Shown one piece after another: positions 1-6,555 of a stretch of 64,000 nt of DNA (its first letter is position 1; the number at the start of each line of letters is the position of its first letter). Location of the stretch: contig JBMOMN010000006.1 in the NCBI GenBank assembly GCA_049324115.1, forward strand, positions 88,730-152,729, given 5' to 3'. The DNA comes from UBA5796 sp040752455. GTDB taxonomy: Bacteria; Chloroflexota; Anaerolineae; Anaerolineales; Villigracilaceae. The translations under genes were made by a program, and so were the position numbers. The notes beneath the pieces are model-generated. The model made no database searches, was not told where the DNA came from, and saw only the letters and a list, made by a program, of their open reading frames with translations.

Positions 1-407
1 TCATCGTCCTGGGCAGCGTCTGGATGGCCGACTCTGGCGCGTATTCGATTGGCTCGGCCTATGGCAAACATAAAATGGCCCCACGTCTCAGCCCCAAGAA
101 ATCCTGGGAAGGCTATCTGGCCGGGGTGTTCACCGGCGCAGTCTACGGCGCTTTCCTGACCTGGGCCTTCATACAGTACGGCCCCATGGACGGGATCATC
201 ACCCCGCTCGAGGGCGGGTTGATGGGACTGTTCCTGAGCATCATTGCGCCTTTCGGCGACCTGGGCGAGAGCATGTTCAAGCGCCAGGCTCACATCAAGG
301 ATTCGAGCAACCTGTTCCCGGGCCACGGCGGGGCGCTGGACCGGATCGATTCGTGGCTGTGGGCCGCGCCGCTCGGGGTTTTCCTGATCCAACTTTTCTG
401 GCTCTAG
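1..407 (+). CDS. cdsA: Phosphatidate cytidylyltransferase (CDP-diglyceride synthase), C-terminal part
   Basis: This is the 3' part of cdsA; the reading frame is open from base 3 and the start lies outside the window. The enzyme makes CDP-diacylglycerol from CTP and phosphatidic acid in the membrane, the entry to phospholipid synthesis. The visible part has the conserved ADSGAY segment, the SPKKSWEG motif, and a complete CDP-diglyceride signature ending in GHGGALDRIDS, with a KRQAHIKD block just before it. Hydrophobic segments flank these motifs as expected for an integral membrane protein. The stop lies 18 bases before the next start (glpX), so the two are probably cotranscribed. Confidence 0.95.
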   Translation, partial: IVLGSVWMADSGAYSIGSAYGKHKMAPRLSPKKSWEGYLAGVFTGAVYGAFLTWAFIQYGPMDGIITPLEGGLMGLFLSIIAPFGDLGESMFKRQAHIKDSSNLFPGHGGALDRIDSWLWAAPLGVFLIQLFWL

Positions 408-425
408 TTCAATTTGGAGGACATC

Positions 426-1409
426 ATGGACAGTGATCCGACCCGCAACCTGGCGCTCGAAATCGTAAGAGTGACCGAGGCCGCCGCGCTGGCGGCTGGC
501 CGTTTCATGGGCCGCGGCGACAAGGAAGCCGCCGACCACGCCGCCGTCGAAGCGATGCGCCTGGTGCTCAAGACCGTCTCGATGGACGGGGTGATCGTCA
601 TCGGCGAGGGCGAAAAGGACAGCGCCCCCATGCTCTATAATGGGGAATTCGTCGGCAACGGCTCACTCCCGGAAATGGACGTGGCCGTGGATCCGATTGA
701 CGGGACCCGCCCCCTGGCCTTCGGCCGCACCAACTCCATTTCCACGGTGGCCATCGCCCCGCGCGGGACGATGTTCGATCCCGGCCCGTTCGTCTACATG
801 AACAAGATCGCCGTCGGCCCGGAGGCCAAGGGCAAGATCAACTTCGACGCTTCGGTGACGGATAATCTCAAGGCCATCGCGGCCGCCAACCGCAAAGCCG
901 TGAAAGACCTGACCACCATCGTGCTCGATCGGCCGCGCCACGAAAGCCTGATCGCCGAGATCCGCCAGGCGGGGGCGCGCATCCGCCTCATCCCGGATGG
1001 GGACGTGGCTGCGGCGCTGATGACGGCCTGGCCCGATTCGGGCATTGACGTGCTCTTCGGCATCGGCGGCACGCCGGAAGGCGTGCTGGCGGCCTGCGCC
1101 CTGCGGGCCATGGGCGGCGAGATCCAGGGACGGCTGTACGCCCGCAACGAGGAAGAGTTCCGCCGCGGGCAGGAGATGGGCTACGACTTCGAGAAGCTGC
1201 TGACGATGGACGACCTGGTCTCGTCGGAGGACGTTTTCTTCGCCGCCACCGGCATCACCGACGGCGAACTGCTGCGCGGCGTCAAGTATTTCGGCGACGG
1301 GGCCGAGACGGATTCGCTGGTGGTGCGCGGCCTGACCGGCACCGTGCGCCAGATCCACGCCACCCACCGCTGGGAGAAACTGCAAAATCTCAGCCCGATC
1401 CAGTATTAG
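426..1409 (+). CDS. glpX: Class II fructose-1,6-bisphosphatase (GlpX family)
   Basis: Predicted to hydrolyse fructose-1,6-bisphosphate to fructose-6-phosphate in gluconeogenesis (some family members also act on sedoheptulose-1,7-bisphosphate). The 327-residue protein has the usual GlpX length. It carries the metal and phosphate motifs of the Li-sensitive phosphatase fold: GEGEKDSAPMLYNGE near residue 65 and DVAVDPIDGTRPLAFG near residue 90. The ATG at 426 is chosen over an in-frame TTG at 414 because GGAGG (416-420) lies 5 bases before it. It follows cdsA closely on the same strand. Confidence 0.96.
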   Translation: MDSDPTRNLALEIVRVTEAAALAAGRFMGRGDKEAADHAAVEAMRLVLKTVSMDGVIVIGEGEKDSAPMLYNGEFVGNGSLPEMDVAVDPIDGTRPLAFGRTNSISTVAIAPRGTMFDPGPFVYMNKIAVGPEAKGKINFDASVTDNLKAIAAANRKAVKDLTTIVLDRPRHESLIAEIRQAGARIRLIPDGDVAAALMTAWPDSGIDVLFGIGGTPEGVLAACALRAMGGEIQGRLYARNEEEFRRGQEMGYDFEKLLTMDDLVSSEDVFFAATGITDGELLRGVKYFGDGAETDSLVVRGLTGTVRQIHATHRWEKLQNLSPIQY

Positions 1410-1420
1410 CAGTTCCGGCA

Positions 1421-1545
1421 TGTCATTGCGAGGGCGATCTTCCCGAAGCAATCCCCCGCTAACACCAGCAGATTGCTTCAGGTTGGGTCTCGATACGGGC
1501 GAGAAAAACATTCGACCTGCTCGACCAGCAACCTTCGCAATGACA
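1421..1545. repeat. Nested palindromic intergenic repeat
   Basis: The outer arms are TGTCATTGCGAGGG (from 1421) and its near-perfect complement ending at 1545. Inside is a second inverted pair, gaagcaatc (1445-1453) and gattgcttc (1471-1479). The centre holds a third unit, GTCTCGATAC...CTCGACCAGC (about 1487-1529), which recurs near 56929. It occupies the gap between glpX and the tRNA promoter and shows no coding potential. Confidence 0.75.
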
Positions 1546-1565
1546 TCGAAATTTTCGGCATTCAC

Positions 1566-1594
1566 TTGACACATGCCTGCCTTAATCATATAAT
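1566..1594 (+). promoter_or_regulatory. Consensus sigma-70 type promoter for tRNA-Asn
   Basis: TTGACA at 1566-1571 and TATAAT at 1589-1594 are both perfect consensus hexamers, separated by exactly 17 bases. The predicted transcription start is near 1601, five bases before the mature tRNA 5' end, as expected for a stable RNA gene. Confidence 0.92.
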
Positions 1595-1605
1595 CTGGCA
1601 CGCTT

Positions 1606-1678
1606 TCCTGGCTAGCTCAATCGGCAGAGCGGGCGGCTGTTAACCGCTAGGTTCGAGGTTCGAGTCCTCGGCCAGGAG
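1606..1678 (+). tRNA. tRNA-Asn (GUU anticodon)
   Basis: A full cloverleaf can be drawn: acceptor TCCTGGC/GCCAGGA, D-stem GCTC/GAGC, anticodon stem GGCGG/CCGCT (one G-T pair) around CTGTTAA, and T-stem CGAGG/CCTCG with loop TTCGAGT. The anticodon GTT decodes asparagine. The discriminator is G at 1678 and CCA is not encoded (the bases CCT follow). The gene has its own promoter and terminator. Confidence 0.97.
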
Positions 1679-1683
1679 CCTAG

Positions 1684-1711
1684 ACCCCATCGCAAGGTGG
1701 GGTTTTGTTTT
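1684..1711 (+). terminator. Rho-independent terminator of tRNA-Asn
   Basis: ACCCCATC and GGTGGGGT pair as an 8-bp stem (one G-U) around a GCAA tetraloop of the GNRA type, followed by TTTTGTTTT. The hairpin is repeated with the two downstream tRNA remnants. Confidence 0.93.
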
Positions 1712-1712
1712 G

Positions 1713-1794
1713 GGTTCGAGGCCCCCATTCAGGGGATGCTATTCGAGTCCTCGGCCAGGAGCCTAGACCCCATCGCAAGGTGGGGTTTTGTTTT
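1713..1794 (+). repeat. tRNA-Asn 3'-end plus terminator, duplicate copy 2
   Basis: A short novel lead-in (ggttcgaggcccccattcag) is followed by the T-loop-to-acceptor 3' part of tRNA-Asn and the complete terminator hairpin, nearly identical to 1660-1711. The 5' half of the tRNA is absent, so this is not a functional gene. It is near-identical to the copy at 2091-2175. Confidence 0.85.
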
Positions 1795-1800
1795 GGGTTC

Positions 1801-2075
1801 TCCCGTTTTTACCGGGAAAACATTTGAAACACGAAGGAACACAAAGTCAACGAAGGAAAACTGGTGATTACCTACATCTTGGCGCAACCCGATTCGGCGG
1901 ACTAAAGCCCTACCTCAGTACGTGAAAGTCGGACACCTGCACTTGCGCCAGGTGCAAGTGTAAATCCGACGTTGTGGGTGATCACCAGAGGAAAAACGCG
2001 TCCGATAGTGCGCCTTTTCTCCCTTTGAGAGCCTTCGTGTTACTTTGTGTTTAGGCTCTTTCCCGTTAATTGCGA
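1801..2075. repeat. Dispersed repeat family R1, copy A
   Basis: Built from phrases such as TTTGAAACACGAAGGAACAC, caacgaagg, acgcgtccga and ccttttctccctttgag. The same sequence, mostly in the opposite orientation, appears at about 35940-36190 and 31130-31412, with fragments at 32625-32687 and 42100-42135. Copy A is interrupted by the element at 1861-1988. No open frame or promoter is evident; function unknown. Confidence 0.85.
1861..1988. mobile_element. 128-bp MITE-like element with 7-bp target duplication
   Basis: The ends are inverted repeats: CTGGTGAT at 1861-1868 and ATCACCAG at 1981-1988 match exactly, and similarity continues imperfectly for about 20 bases. AGGAAAA directly flanks both sides (1854-1860 and 1989-1995). 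The R1 copies at 31130-31412 and 35940-36190 lack this segment, showing the uninterrupted target. Internal inverted repeats (cacttgc/gcaagtg, gtcgga/tccgac) give a folded structure. It has no coding capacity. Confidence 0.85.
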
Positions 2076-2090
2076 GAGAGCCTGTTTTAT

Positions 2091-2175
2091 GGTTCGAGGC
2101 CCCCATTCAGGGGATAGTATTCGAGTCCTCGACCAGGAGCCTAGACCCCATCGCAAGGTGGGGTTTTTTGTTTTA
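2091..2175 (+). repeat. tRNA-Asn 3'-end plus terminator, duplicate copy 3
   Basis: Matches copy 2 (1713-1794) apart from a few substitutions (atagt for atgct, gaccagga for ggccagga) and a longer T tract. The terminator hairpin is intact and lies just before the ribosome-binding site of the lipoprotein gene at 2199. Confidence 0.85.
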
Positions 2176-2198
2176 TACTGGGCCCGAAAGGAGTGACC

Positions 2199-3176
2199 AT
2201 GAAAAAATTACCGGTACTCACCCTTGCCTTCACCCTCCTGCTCGCCTCCTGCGGCCCCGGAAGCCCGGACATGCCGACGCCCGAAGTCTCGACCGCAGTC
2301 GCCTCGACCTCCATGCCGGATGATCTCACCCCCGGCCCGCTGCCGACCCAGCCGCCGCCCACGCCGATCCCCTCGCTGGAATCCGGCCTCCCGCCCGCCG
2401 AACTGAAATACCGCCTGCTGGAGCGCTATCCCGATTTCTTCTACTGCGACCCGGACTACTATCCGGTCGGGCGCGGCGACGAGGCCCAACTGGCCCTCGA
2501 ACGCTTCCCGGAGATACAGGCGGACGCCGAGGAGTTCCAGGCCATCCTGTCTCACAACGGGCTTGAAGGTCAGACGGCCTTCACCGACGACCAGAAACTG
2601 CTCATCTACCGGGAGCACAAGAAGCTGGCCGCCATCCCCTTCGAGCTGGACGGGGAGCGCTACCGCTTCCAGATCCAGACCGGGATCGAGGGCCAGGAGG
2701 GGGCTGTCATCCAGGGCCGGATAGACGGCCAGGGGCGGATCACCGAGGACGAGCGCACTCCCGGATTCCCGGCCTGTCCCATCTGCCTGGCCGTCCACAC
2801 CCTGATAGACACCCCGCGGGGACCGGTCCCGGTCGAGGCGCTGAAAATCGGCGACCCGGTCTGGACCCTGGACCGGTTCGGGGAACGGGTGGCAGCTACC
2901 GTGTCCCGCGCCGCCCACGTCACCGCGCCGGCCAGCCATCAAGTTGTCCATCTCGTCCTCGACGACGGGCGCGAGCTGTGGGCTTCCCCCGGCCATCCCA
3001 CCGCGGACGGGCGTCTGCTCGGCGACCTGCGCCCCGGCGACACCCTGGACGGGGCGCGGGTAGCCCTGGCCGAACTCGTCCCCTACACCGGCGGCGCGAC
3101 CTACGACATCCTGCCCTCCGGGGAGACGGGCTTTTACTGGGCCAACGGCATCCTGATGGGCAGCACGTACCCGTAA
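2199..3176 (+). CDS. Lipoprotein with C-terminal Hint (hedgehog/intein-type) domain
   Basis: Secreted lipoprotein of 325 residues. The first 18 residues form a lipoprotein signal peptide with lipobox LLASC, then a Pro/Thr-rich linker (to about residue 60), then a domain I do not recognise (about 70-190). Residues 196-325 are a Hint fold: Cys196 in the CLAVHTLIDTP block, VPVEALKIGDPVWTLD, the SPGHPT box with its His, and a terminal YDILPSGETGFYWANG block. Hint domains perform autocatalytic cleavage, but the usual C-terminal His-Asn pair is replaced by an Ala-Asn-Gly context, so only N-terminal thioester chemistry may remain. ATG at 2199 is preferred over GTG at 2193 because AAAGGAG ends at 2193. 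Substrate unknown. Confidence 0.8.
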   Translation: MKKLPVLTLAFTLLLASCGPGSPDMPTPEVSTAVASTSMPDDLTPGPLPTQPPPTPIPSLESGLPPAELKYRLLERYPDFFYCDPDYYPVGRGDEAQLALERFPEIQADAEEFQAILSHNGLEGQTAFTDDQKLLIYREHKKLAAIPFELDGERYRFQIQTGIEGQEGAVIQGRIDGQGRITEDERTPGFPACPICLAVHTLIDTPRGPVPVEALKIGDPVWTLDRFGERVAATVSRAAHVTAPASHQVVHLVLDDGRELWASPGHPTADGRLLGDLRPGDTLDGARVALAELVPYTGGATYDILPSGETGFYWANGILMGSTYP

Positions 3177-3198
3177 TGACGGCGTAAGTCGTTACTAC

Positions 3199-3240
3199 AA
3201 AAAAATGCGCCTGACGAAATCAGGCGCATTTTTCTTTTTA
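3199..3240. terminator. Bidirectional Rho-independent terminator
   Basis: AAAAATGCGCCTGA and TCAGGCGCATTTTT pair perfectly around CGAAA. There are A and T tracts on both sides, so it can end the lipoprotein transcript (+) and the convergent zinc-ribbon gene (-). Confidence 0.93.
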
Positions 3241-3250
3241 CGTTTTACTT

Positions 3251-3529
3251 TTACTCGCTGCTCTTGGTCTCACTGCTGGCGGCGGGTTTGCTCTCAGCGC
3301 TCTCCGGGGTCGACTCATCTTTCCCGTTGCGGGATTTCTGCCCGGACGGCGAGCGGTGGTCGGTGGCGTAGAAACCGGAACCCTTGAACACGATCCCGAC
3401 CGGCGCGTAGACCTTGCGCAGACTTTTCTTGCTGCACTCGGGGCAGCGGGTGAGGGGTTGGTCGGTGAACTTCTGCTGGCGGTCGAACTGGACGCCACAG
3501 GATTCACAGCGGTAGGTGTAAACTGGCAT
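3251..3529 (-). CDS. FmdB-family zinc-ribbon protein
   Basis: A 92-residue protein beginning MPVYTYRCESC. The first 45 residues are a zinc ribbon of the FmdB/CxxC_CxxC_SSSS type, with CESC near the start and CPEC about 20 residues later. A glycine-rich core follows, then a Ser/Glu/Lys-rich disordered tail. FmdB proteins have been linked to amide-induced regulation, but most, including this one, have no proven role. Start chosen at ATG 3529 with an AAGGAG site upstream; longer in-frame starts lie beyond the promoter. Single-gene unit with its own promoter (3560-3588) and a shared terminator. Confidence 0.88.
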   Translation of the reverse strand: MPVYTYRCESCGVQFDRQQKFTDQPLTRCPECSKKSLRKVYAPVGIVFKGSGFYATDHRSPSGQKSRNGKDESTPESAESKPAASSETKSSE

Positions 3530-3559
3530 AGTCTTGCTCTCCTTACGATAACGCAGGGC

Positions 3560-3588
3560 ATTATAGCCCCACAATAACTCACTGGCAA
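3560..3588 (-). promoter_or_regulatory. Promoter of the FmdB-like gene
   Basis: Reading on the minus strand, TTGCCA (3588-3583) and TATAAT (3565-3560) are separated by 17 bases. The start codon follows about 30 bases downstream of the -10 box. Confidence 0.8.
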
Positions 3589-3604
3589 GAGGCCAAAGCG
3601 CCCA

Positions 3605-3613
3605 TGTTATAAT
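3605..3613 (+). promoter_or_regulatory. Extended -10 promoter ahead of the selenoprotein-trpS pair
   Basis: TGTTATAAT matches the extended -10 consensus (TGnTATAAT). No good -35 hexamer is seen at the right distance; TGGCAA at 3583-3588 is a weak candidate and is already used by the opposite promoter. The leader of about 110 bases contains an inverted repeat. Confidence 0.55.
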
Positions 3614-3644
3614 TTTCTAACAATTCTGACAATTGAGAACTTCT

Positions 3645-3715
3645 GAGAAACTTCGGAAATCTCTCGCAAAGCCCTCCGGCCGTATAGACTCCCGGAAAGA
3701 CTTCCGAAGTTTGCC
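3645..3715. repeat. Palindromic repeat of the gacttcggaagtct type
   Basis: The aacttcgga phrase near 3650 and the agacttccgaagtt phrase near 3698-3711 form an inverted pair with about 45 bases between. A closely related unit with perfect 15-base arms is at 34811-34875. It lies in the untranslated leader of the selenoprotein gene. Confidence 0.65.
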
Positions 3716-3730
3716 CGACGGGAGATACCC

Positions 3731-3970
3731 ATGCTCAAAATCGAGATCGTTTACTGCGCGGTTTGACACTACACCGACCGGGCCGTGGGCCTGGCAGGCG
3801 ACCTGCTCAAGAATTACGAGTTCGAGATCGCAGACTTGAAGCTGGTCCCGTCTGACGGGGGCCGCTTCGAGGTGACAGTGAACGGTCAACTGGTCTATTC
3901 CAAACTCCAGACCAAACGCCACGCCGAACCCGGCGAGGTGCTCGGGCTGGTCAAAAAACTTGTTGTGTGA
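3731..3970 (+). CDS. SelT/SelW/SelH-family (Rdx) selenoprotein with in-frame TGA read as selenocysteine
   Basis: The frame starts at ATG 3731 (GGGAG at 3720-3724) and runs to TGA 3968-3970, with one internal TGA at 3764-3766. Translating that codon as U gives a 79-residue protein whose start reads MLKIEIVYCAVU, placing a CxxU redox motif (Cys9, Sec12) where SelW-like proteins carry CxxC or CxxU. The rest fits the family: an LAGDLL helix, the acidic strand after it, the LVPSDGGRFEVTVNG core, and a C-terminal helix. Codon use and conservation continue unbroken on both sides of the TGA. A stem-loop fitting a bacterial SECIS follows (3778-3794). Likely a thioredoxin-fold thiol oxidoreductase. Its stop overlaps the ribosome-binding site of trpS. 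The alternative, a nonsense pseudogene or a short protein from GTG 3785, leaves the catalytic motif unexplained. Confidence 0.85.
3778..3794 (+). promoter_or_regulatory. Candidate bacterial SECIS element
   Basis: CCGGGCC pairs with GGGCCUGG-side bases as a 7-bp stem (one G-U) around a GUG triloop at 3785-3787. The loop starts 18 bases after the UGA, within the 16-37 base window used for bacterial SECIS, and has G as its first base. It lies inside the coding region, as bacterial SECIS elements do. Confidence 0.7.
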
Positions 3971-3978
3971 GGCATTGT

Positions 3979-4971
3979 ATGGCATCGAAGAAAGGCCGGG
4001 TCTTTTCCGGCGCACGTCCCACCGGACGCCAGCACCTGGGCAACTACCTGGGCGCGATCAAGAACTACGTCGCATTGCAGGACGACTACGAATGCGTCTA
4101 CTGCATCGTGGACATCCACGCCCTGACCACGGTCGAAACGACCGAAGACCTGGTCAGCAACACCTACGACATGGCCCTCGACTGGCTGGCCGCCGGCATC
4201 CGCCCGGACGAGACGATCATGTTCGTCCAGTCGCACGTGCCGGAGGTGATGGAACTGCACACCATCCTTTCGATGGTCACGCCCCTGGGCAAGCTGACCG
4301 ACCTGCCGACCTTCAAGGAGAAGGTCCGCTTGCAGCCAAACAACGTCAACTACGGGCTGGTCGGCTACCCGGTGCTGATGACCGCCGACATCGTGCTCTA
4401 CAAGACCGACGTGGTCCCGGTCGGCGTGGACCAGGGGCCGCACCTGGAATTCGCCCGCGAGATCGTCCGCTCGTTCAACTACCGCTACAACACCAACGTG
4501 CTGGTCGAGCCGCAGATGAAGAACACCGAAATCCCCAAGGTGCTCGGCATTGACGGCAAAGACAAGATGGGCAAGAGCAACAACAACCACATCGAACTGG
4601 CCGCCACACCCGAAGAGACCCGCCAGCGGGTGATGCAGATGGTCACCGACCCGGCCCGCATGAAGCGCACCGATCCCGGCAACCCGAACGTGTGCAACGT
4701 GTTCACCATGCACAAGGTCTTCTCACCCGCCGACGAAGTGGCGATGATCAACGTCGAGTGCCGCCGGGCGGGCATCGGCTGCGTGGACTGCAAGAAGCGC
4801 TTCGCCGCCAACCTGAACGCCAACCTGGAACCCTTCCGGGAGAAACGGGCCGTCCTGGCCGAAGACCCCGCCAAAGTCTGGGACATCCTGCACGAGGGAG
4901 CGGACCGCGCCCGCACCATTGCCCAACAGACAATGGCCGAAGTGCGCGAAGCGGTGGGGCTGCCGAAATAG
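3979..4971 (+). CDS. trpS: Tryptophanyl-tRNA synthetase
   Basis: Charges tRNA-Trp with tryptophan in the cytoplasm. The 330-residue length is typical. The class I signature is present: GARPTG followed by HLGN (residues 19-22, the HIGH motif), and KMGKS near residue 195 as the KMSKS loop. ATG 3979 is chosen over GTG 3967 because GAGG (3969-3972) is well placed before it. The gene begins 9 bases after the selenoprotein stop, so the two are probably one transcript. Confidence 0.97.
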   Translation: MASKKGRVFSGARPTGRQHLGNYLGAIKNYVALQDDYECVYCIVDIHALTTVETTEDLVSNTYDMALDWLAAGIRPDETIMFVQSHVPEVMELHTILSMVTPLGKLTDLPTFKEKVRLQPNNVNYGLVGYPVLMTADIVLYKTDVVPVGVDQGPHLEFAREIVRSFNYRYNTNVLVEPQMKNTEIPKVLGIDGKDKMGKSNNNHIELAATPEETRQRVMQMVTDPARMKRTDPGNPNVCNVFTMHKVFSPADEVAMINVECRRAGIGCVDCKKRFAANLNANLEPFREKRAVLAEDPAKVWDILHEGADRARTIAQQTMAEVREAVGLPK

Positions 4972-5024
4972 TAAATGGTAATTGGTGATTTGTGATTGAC
5001 ACACATTCCACCAATTACCATTTA
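4972..5024. repeat. 15-bp perfect inverted repeat (taaatggtaattggt type)
   Basis: The arms at 4972-4986 and 5010-5024 are exact complements with a 23-base loop, followed by a further partial copy up to 5034. It fills the gap between trpS and dtd. No T tract follows, so it is not a standard terminator. Confidence 0.8.
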
Positions 5025-5041
5025 CCAATTACCAGTGAACC

Positions 5042-5479
5042 ATGAGAGCCTTGATCCAGCGCGTCAGCCAGGCCAGCGTCACCGTCGAAGGTGAAACCCT
5101 CGCCAGCATCGGAAAGGGTCTGGTCGTCCTGCTCGGCGTCGGTCACGGTGACGGGGAGGCGCAGGCCGCGTACCTGGCCGAGAAGATCGCCAACCTGCGC
5201 ATTTTCGAAGACTCCCAGGGCAAGACCAACCTGTCGGCGCTGGACGTGGGCGGTGAGGCCATCGTCGTCTCGCAGTTCACGCTCTACGCGGATACCGCCA
5301 AAGGCCGCCGGCCCTCTTTCATCCACGCGGCCCAGCCCGAGGTCGCCGCGCCGCTCGTCGAACGCTTTATCGGCTACCTGCGCGGGCACGGAGTCCCCAC
5401 CCAGGCGGGAAAGTTCGGGGCCCACATGCTGGTCCAGATCCACAACGACGGCCCGGTCACGATCTGGCTGGAGCGTTGA
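5042..5479 (+). CDS. dtd: D-aminoacyl-tRNA deacylase
   Basis: Hydrolyses D-aminoacyl-tRNAs (and glycine mischarged on tRNA-Ala), protecting translation in the cytoplasm. At 145 residues it is full length. The diagnostic SQFTLYAD motif lies near residue 78, and the C-terminal GPVTIWLE motif supplies the cross-subunit cis-Pro. Its stop TGA is directly followed by the ATG of the next gene, indicating translational coupling. Confidence 0.97.
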   Translation: MRALIQRVSQASVTVEGETLASIGKGLVVLLGVGHGDGEAQAAYLAEKIANLRIFEDSQGKTNLSALDVGGEAIVVSQFTLYADTAKGRRPSFIHAAQPEVAAPLVERFIGYLRGHGVPTQAGKFGAHMLVQIHNDGPVTIWLER

Positions 5480-6472
5480 ATGAACCCCCTTTTCGCTGAA
5501 ATCGCCCGCCGCGCCCTGGCCACTTATGGCCTGGAGACGGCGGGCTGTGAGTTTTTGCAGCACCGCGAGAACGTGACCTTCAAGGTCACTGCGCCGGACG
5601 GGGCGCGCTATGCCCTGCGCATCCACACCCCGGCCGTGCCCCAGTTTGGCAGCCACGGTGCGGATGCGGAGATGGTGCGCTCGGAGGCGCTCTGGCTGGA
5701 AGCCCTGCGCCGGACGACCGACATCCCCGCGCCCCGCCCGCAGCGCAACCGGGACGCCGGGCTGGTTACCGTTATCGAGGCCGGGGAGGCGGCTTATAAC
5801 GTCACCCTGCTCGACTGGCTGCCCGGCGAGGTCCTGGAGGCCAACCTGCTGGACGACGACACTGTGGCCCGGATGGGGACGCTGGTGGGCAAGCTGCACT
5901 ACCATTCCAGCCGCTGGCGCAGGCCGCAGGGATTCACCCGCCCCCAGCGCGACGCGGCCCATTTCAGGGACAGCCTGCGGGCGCTCGAACCGGCGGTCAG
6001 CGACGGCCGCATCGCCCGCCAGGATTTCGCCCGTTTCGAGGAAGCCGTCTCCCTTTTGATCGAATACATGCAGCGCACCCGGCGGCGGCTGCGCCAGGAA
6101 TACGGCCTGCTGCACGGCGACCTGCACCGCGGTAATTTCCTGTTCGACGGCGGGCGACTGAGCCTGATTGACTTTTCGCTGTGCGCCATCGGGAGTTTCC
6201 TGTTCGACCTGGGGGTCTGCCTGTCGAGCATCCCCCACGAAGTCCACCCCGTTTTCCTGGTCAATTACCAGCGCTACTTCCAACTGCCCCCGGACGCCTT
6301 CCGCCTGATCGAGGGTTATTTCGTGGCCAGCATGGTCGGGACGTTCACCTTTTGGATGGACGACCCCGAAGCCCAGGAACTGCTCGTCAGCCGCGTCCCG
6401 CGCATCGCCAACGAGTACGCTGCCCGCTTCGTCCGGGACGAGCGTTTCTGGTTCACTGAGTCAGAGTATTAA
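5480..6472 (+). CDS. APH-family phosphotransferase (aminoglycoside phosphotransferase / SrkA-like kinase fold)
   Basis: A 330-residue cytoplasmic protein with the protein-kinase-like fold of the APH family. The nucleotide-binding lobe has a Val-rich strand and an ALRIH segment holding the likely ATP-site region. The catalytic loop reads LLHGDLHRGN near residue 210, followed by the metal-binding LIDFS segment about 17 residues later. The substrate cannot be told from sequence; close families act on small molecules, homoserine or Ser/Thr. The start codon abuts the dtd stop, so it is coupled to dtd. It is followed by a palindromic repeat rather than a clear terminator. Confidence 0.85.
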   Translation: MNPLFAEIARRALATYGLETAGCEFLQHRENVTFKVTAPDGARYALRIHTPAVPQFGSHGADAEMVRSEALWLEALRRTTDIPAPRPQRNRDAGLVTVIEAGEAAYNVTLLDWLPGEVLEANLLDDDTVARMGTLVGKLHYHSSRWRRPQGFTRPQRDAAHFRDSLRALEPAVSDGRIARQDFARFEEAVSLLIEYMQRTRRRLRQEYGLLHGDLHRGNFLFDGGRLSLIDFSLCAIGSFLFDLGVCLSSIPHEVHPVFLVNYQRYFQLPPDAFRLIEGYFVASMVGTFTFWMDDPEAQELLVSRVPRIANEYAARFVRDERFWFTESEY

Positions 6473-6477
6473 AACGC

Positions 6478-6544
6478 AACCACAGATGAACGACAAAATC
6501 GAGTTCATCCTCCATATCCCATTCATCTGTGTTTATCTGTGGTT
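6478..6544. repeat. Palindromic repeat (aaccacagatgaa...ttcatctgtgtttatctgtggtt)
   Basis: The left arm at 6478-6490 is the complement of parts of the right arm at 6522-6544. It belongs to the accacaga(t)gaacacaga type of dispersed repeat seen in many environmental bacterial genomes. It lies between two convergent genes. Confidence 0.75.
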
Positions 6545-6555
6545 TGAATCTTCTC

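Noticed and set aside
1713..2175. Two additional tRNA genes
   Set aside because: Only the T-arm/acceptor 3' half and terminator are present; the D-arm and anticodon arm are missing.
3785..3970. Short protein starting at GTG 3785 just before trpS
   Set aside because: It would lack the first strand and redox motif of the Rdx fold. The upstream part, read through TGA as Sec, completes the family and has a proper ribosome-binding site.
4972..5024. Terminator between trpS and dtd
   Set aside because: The inverted repeat has long AT-rich arms, a 23-base loop and no T tract; it looks like a dispersed repeat.
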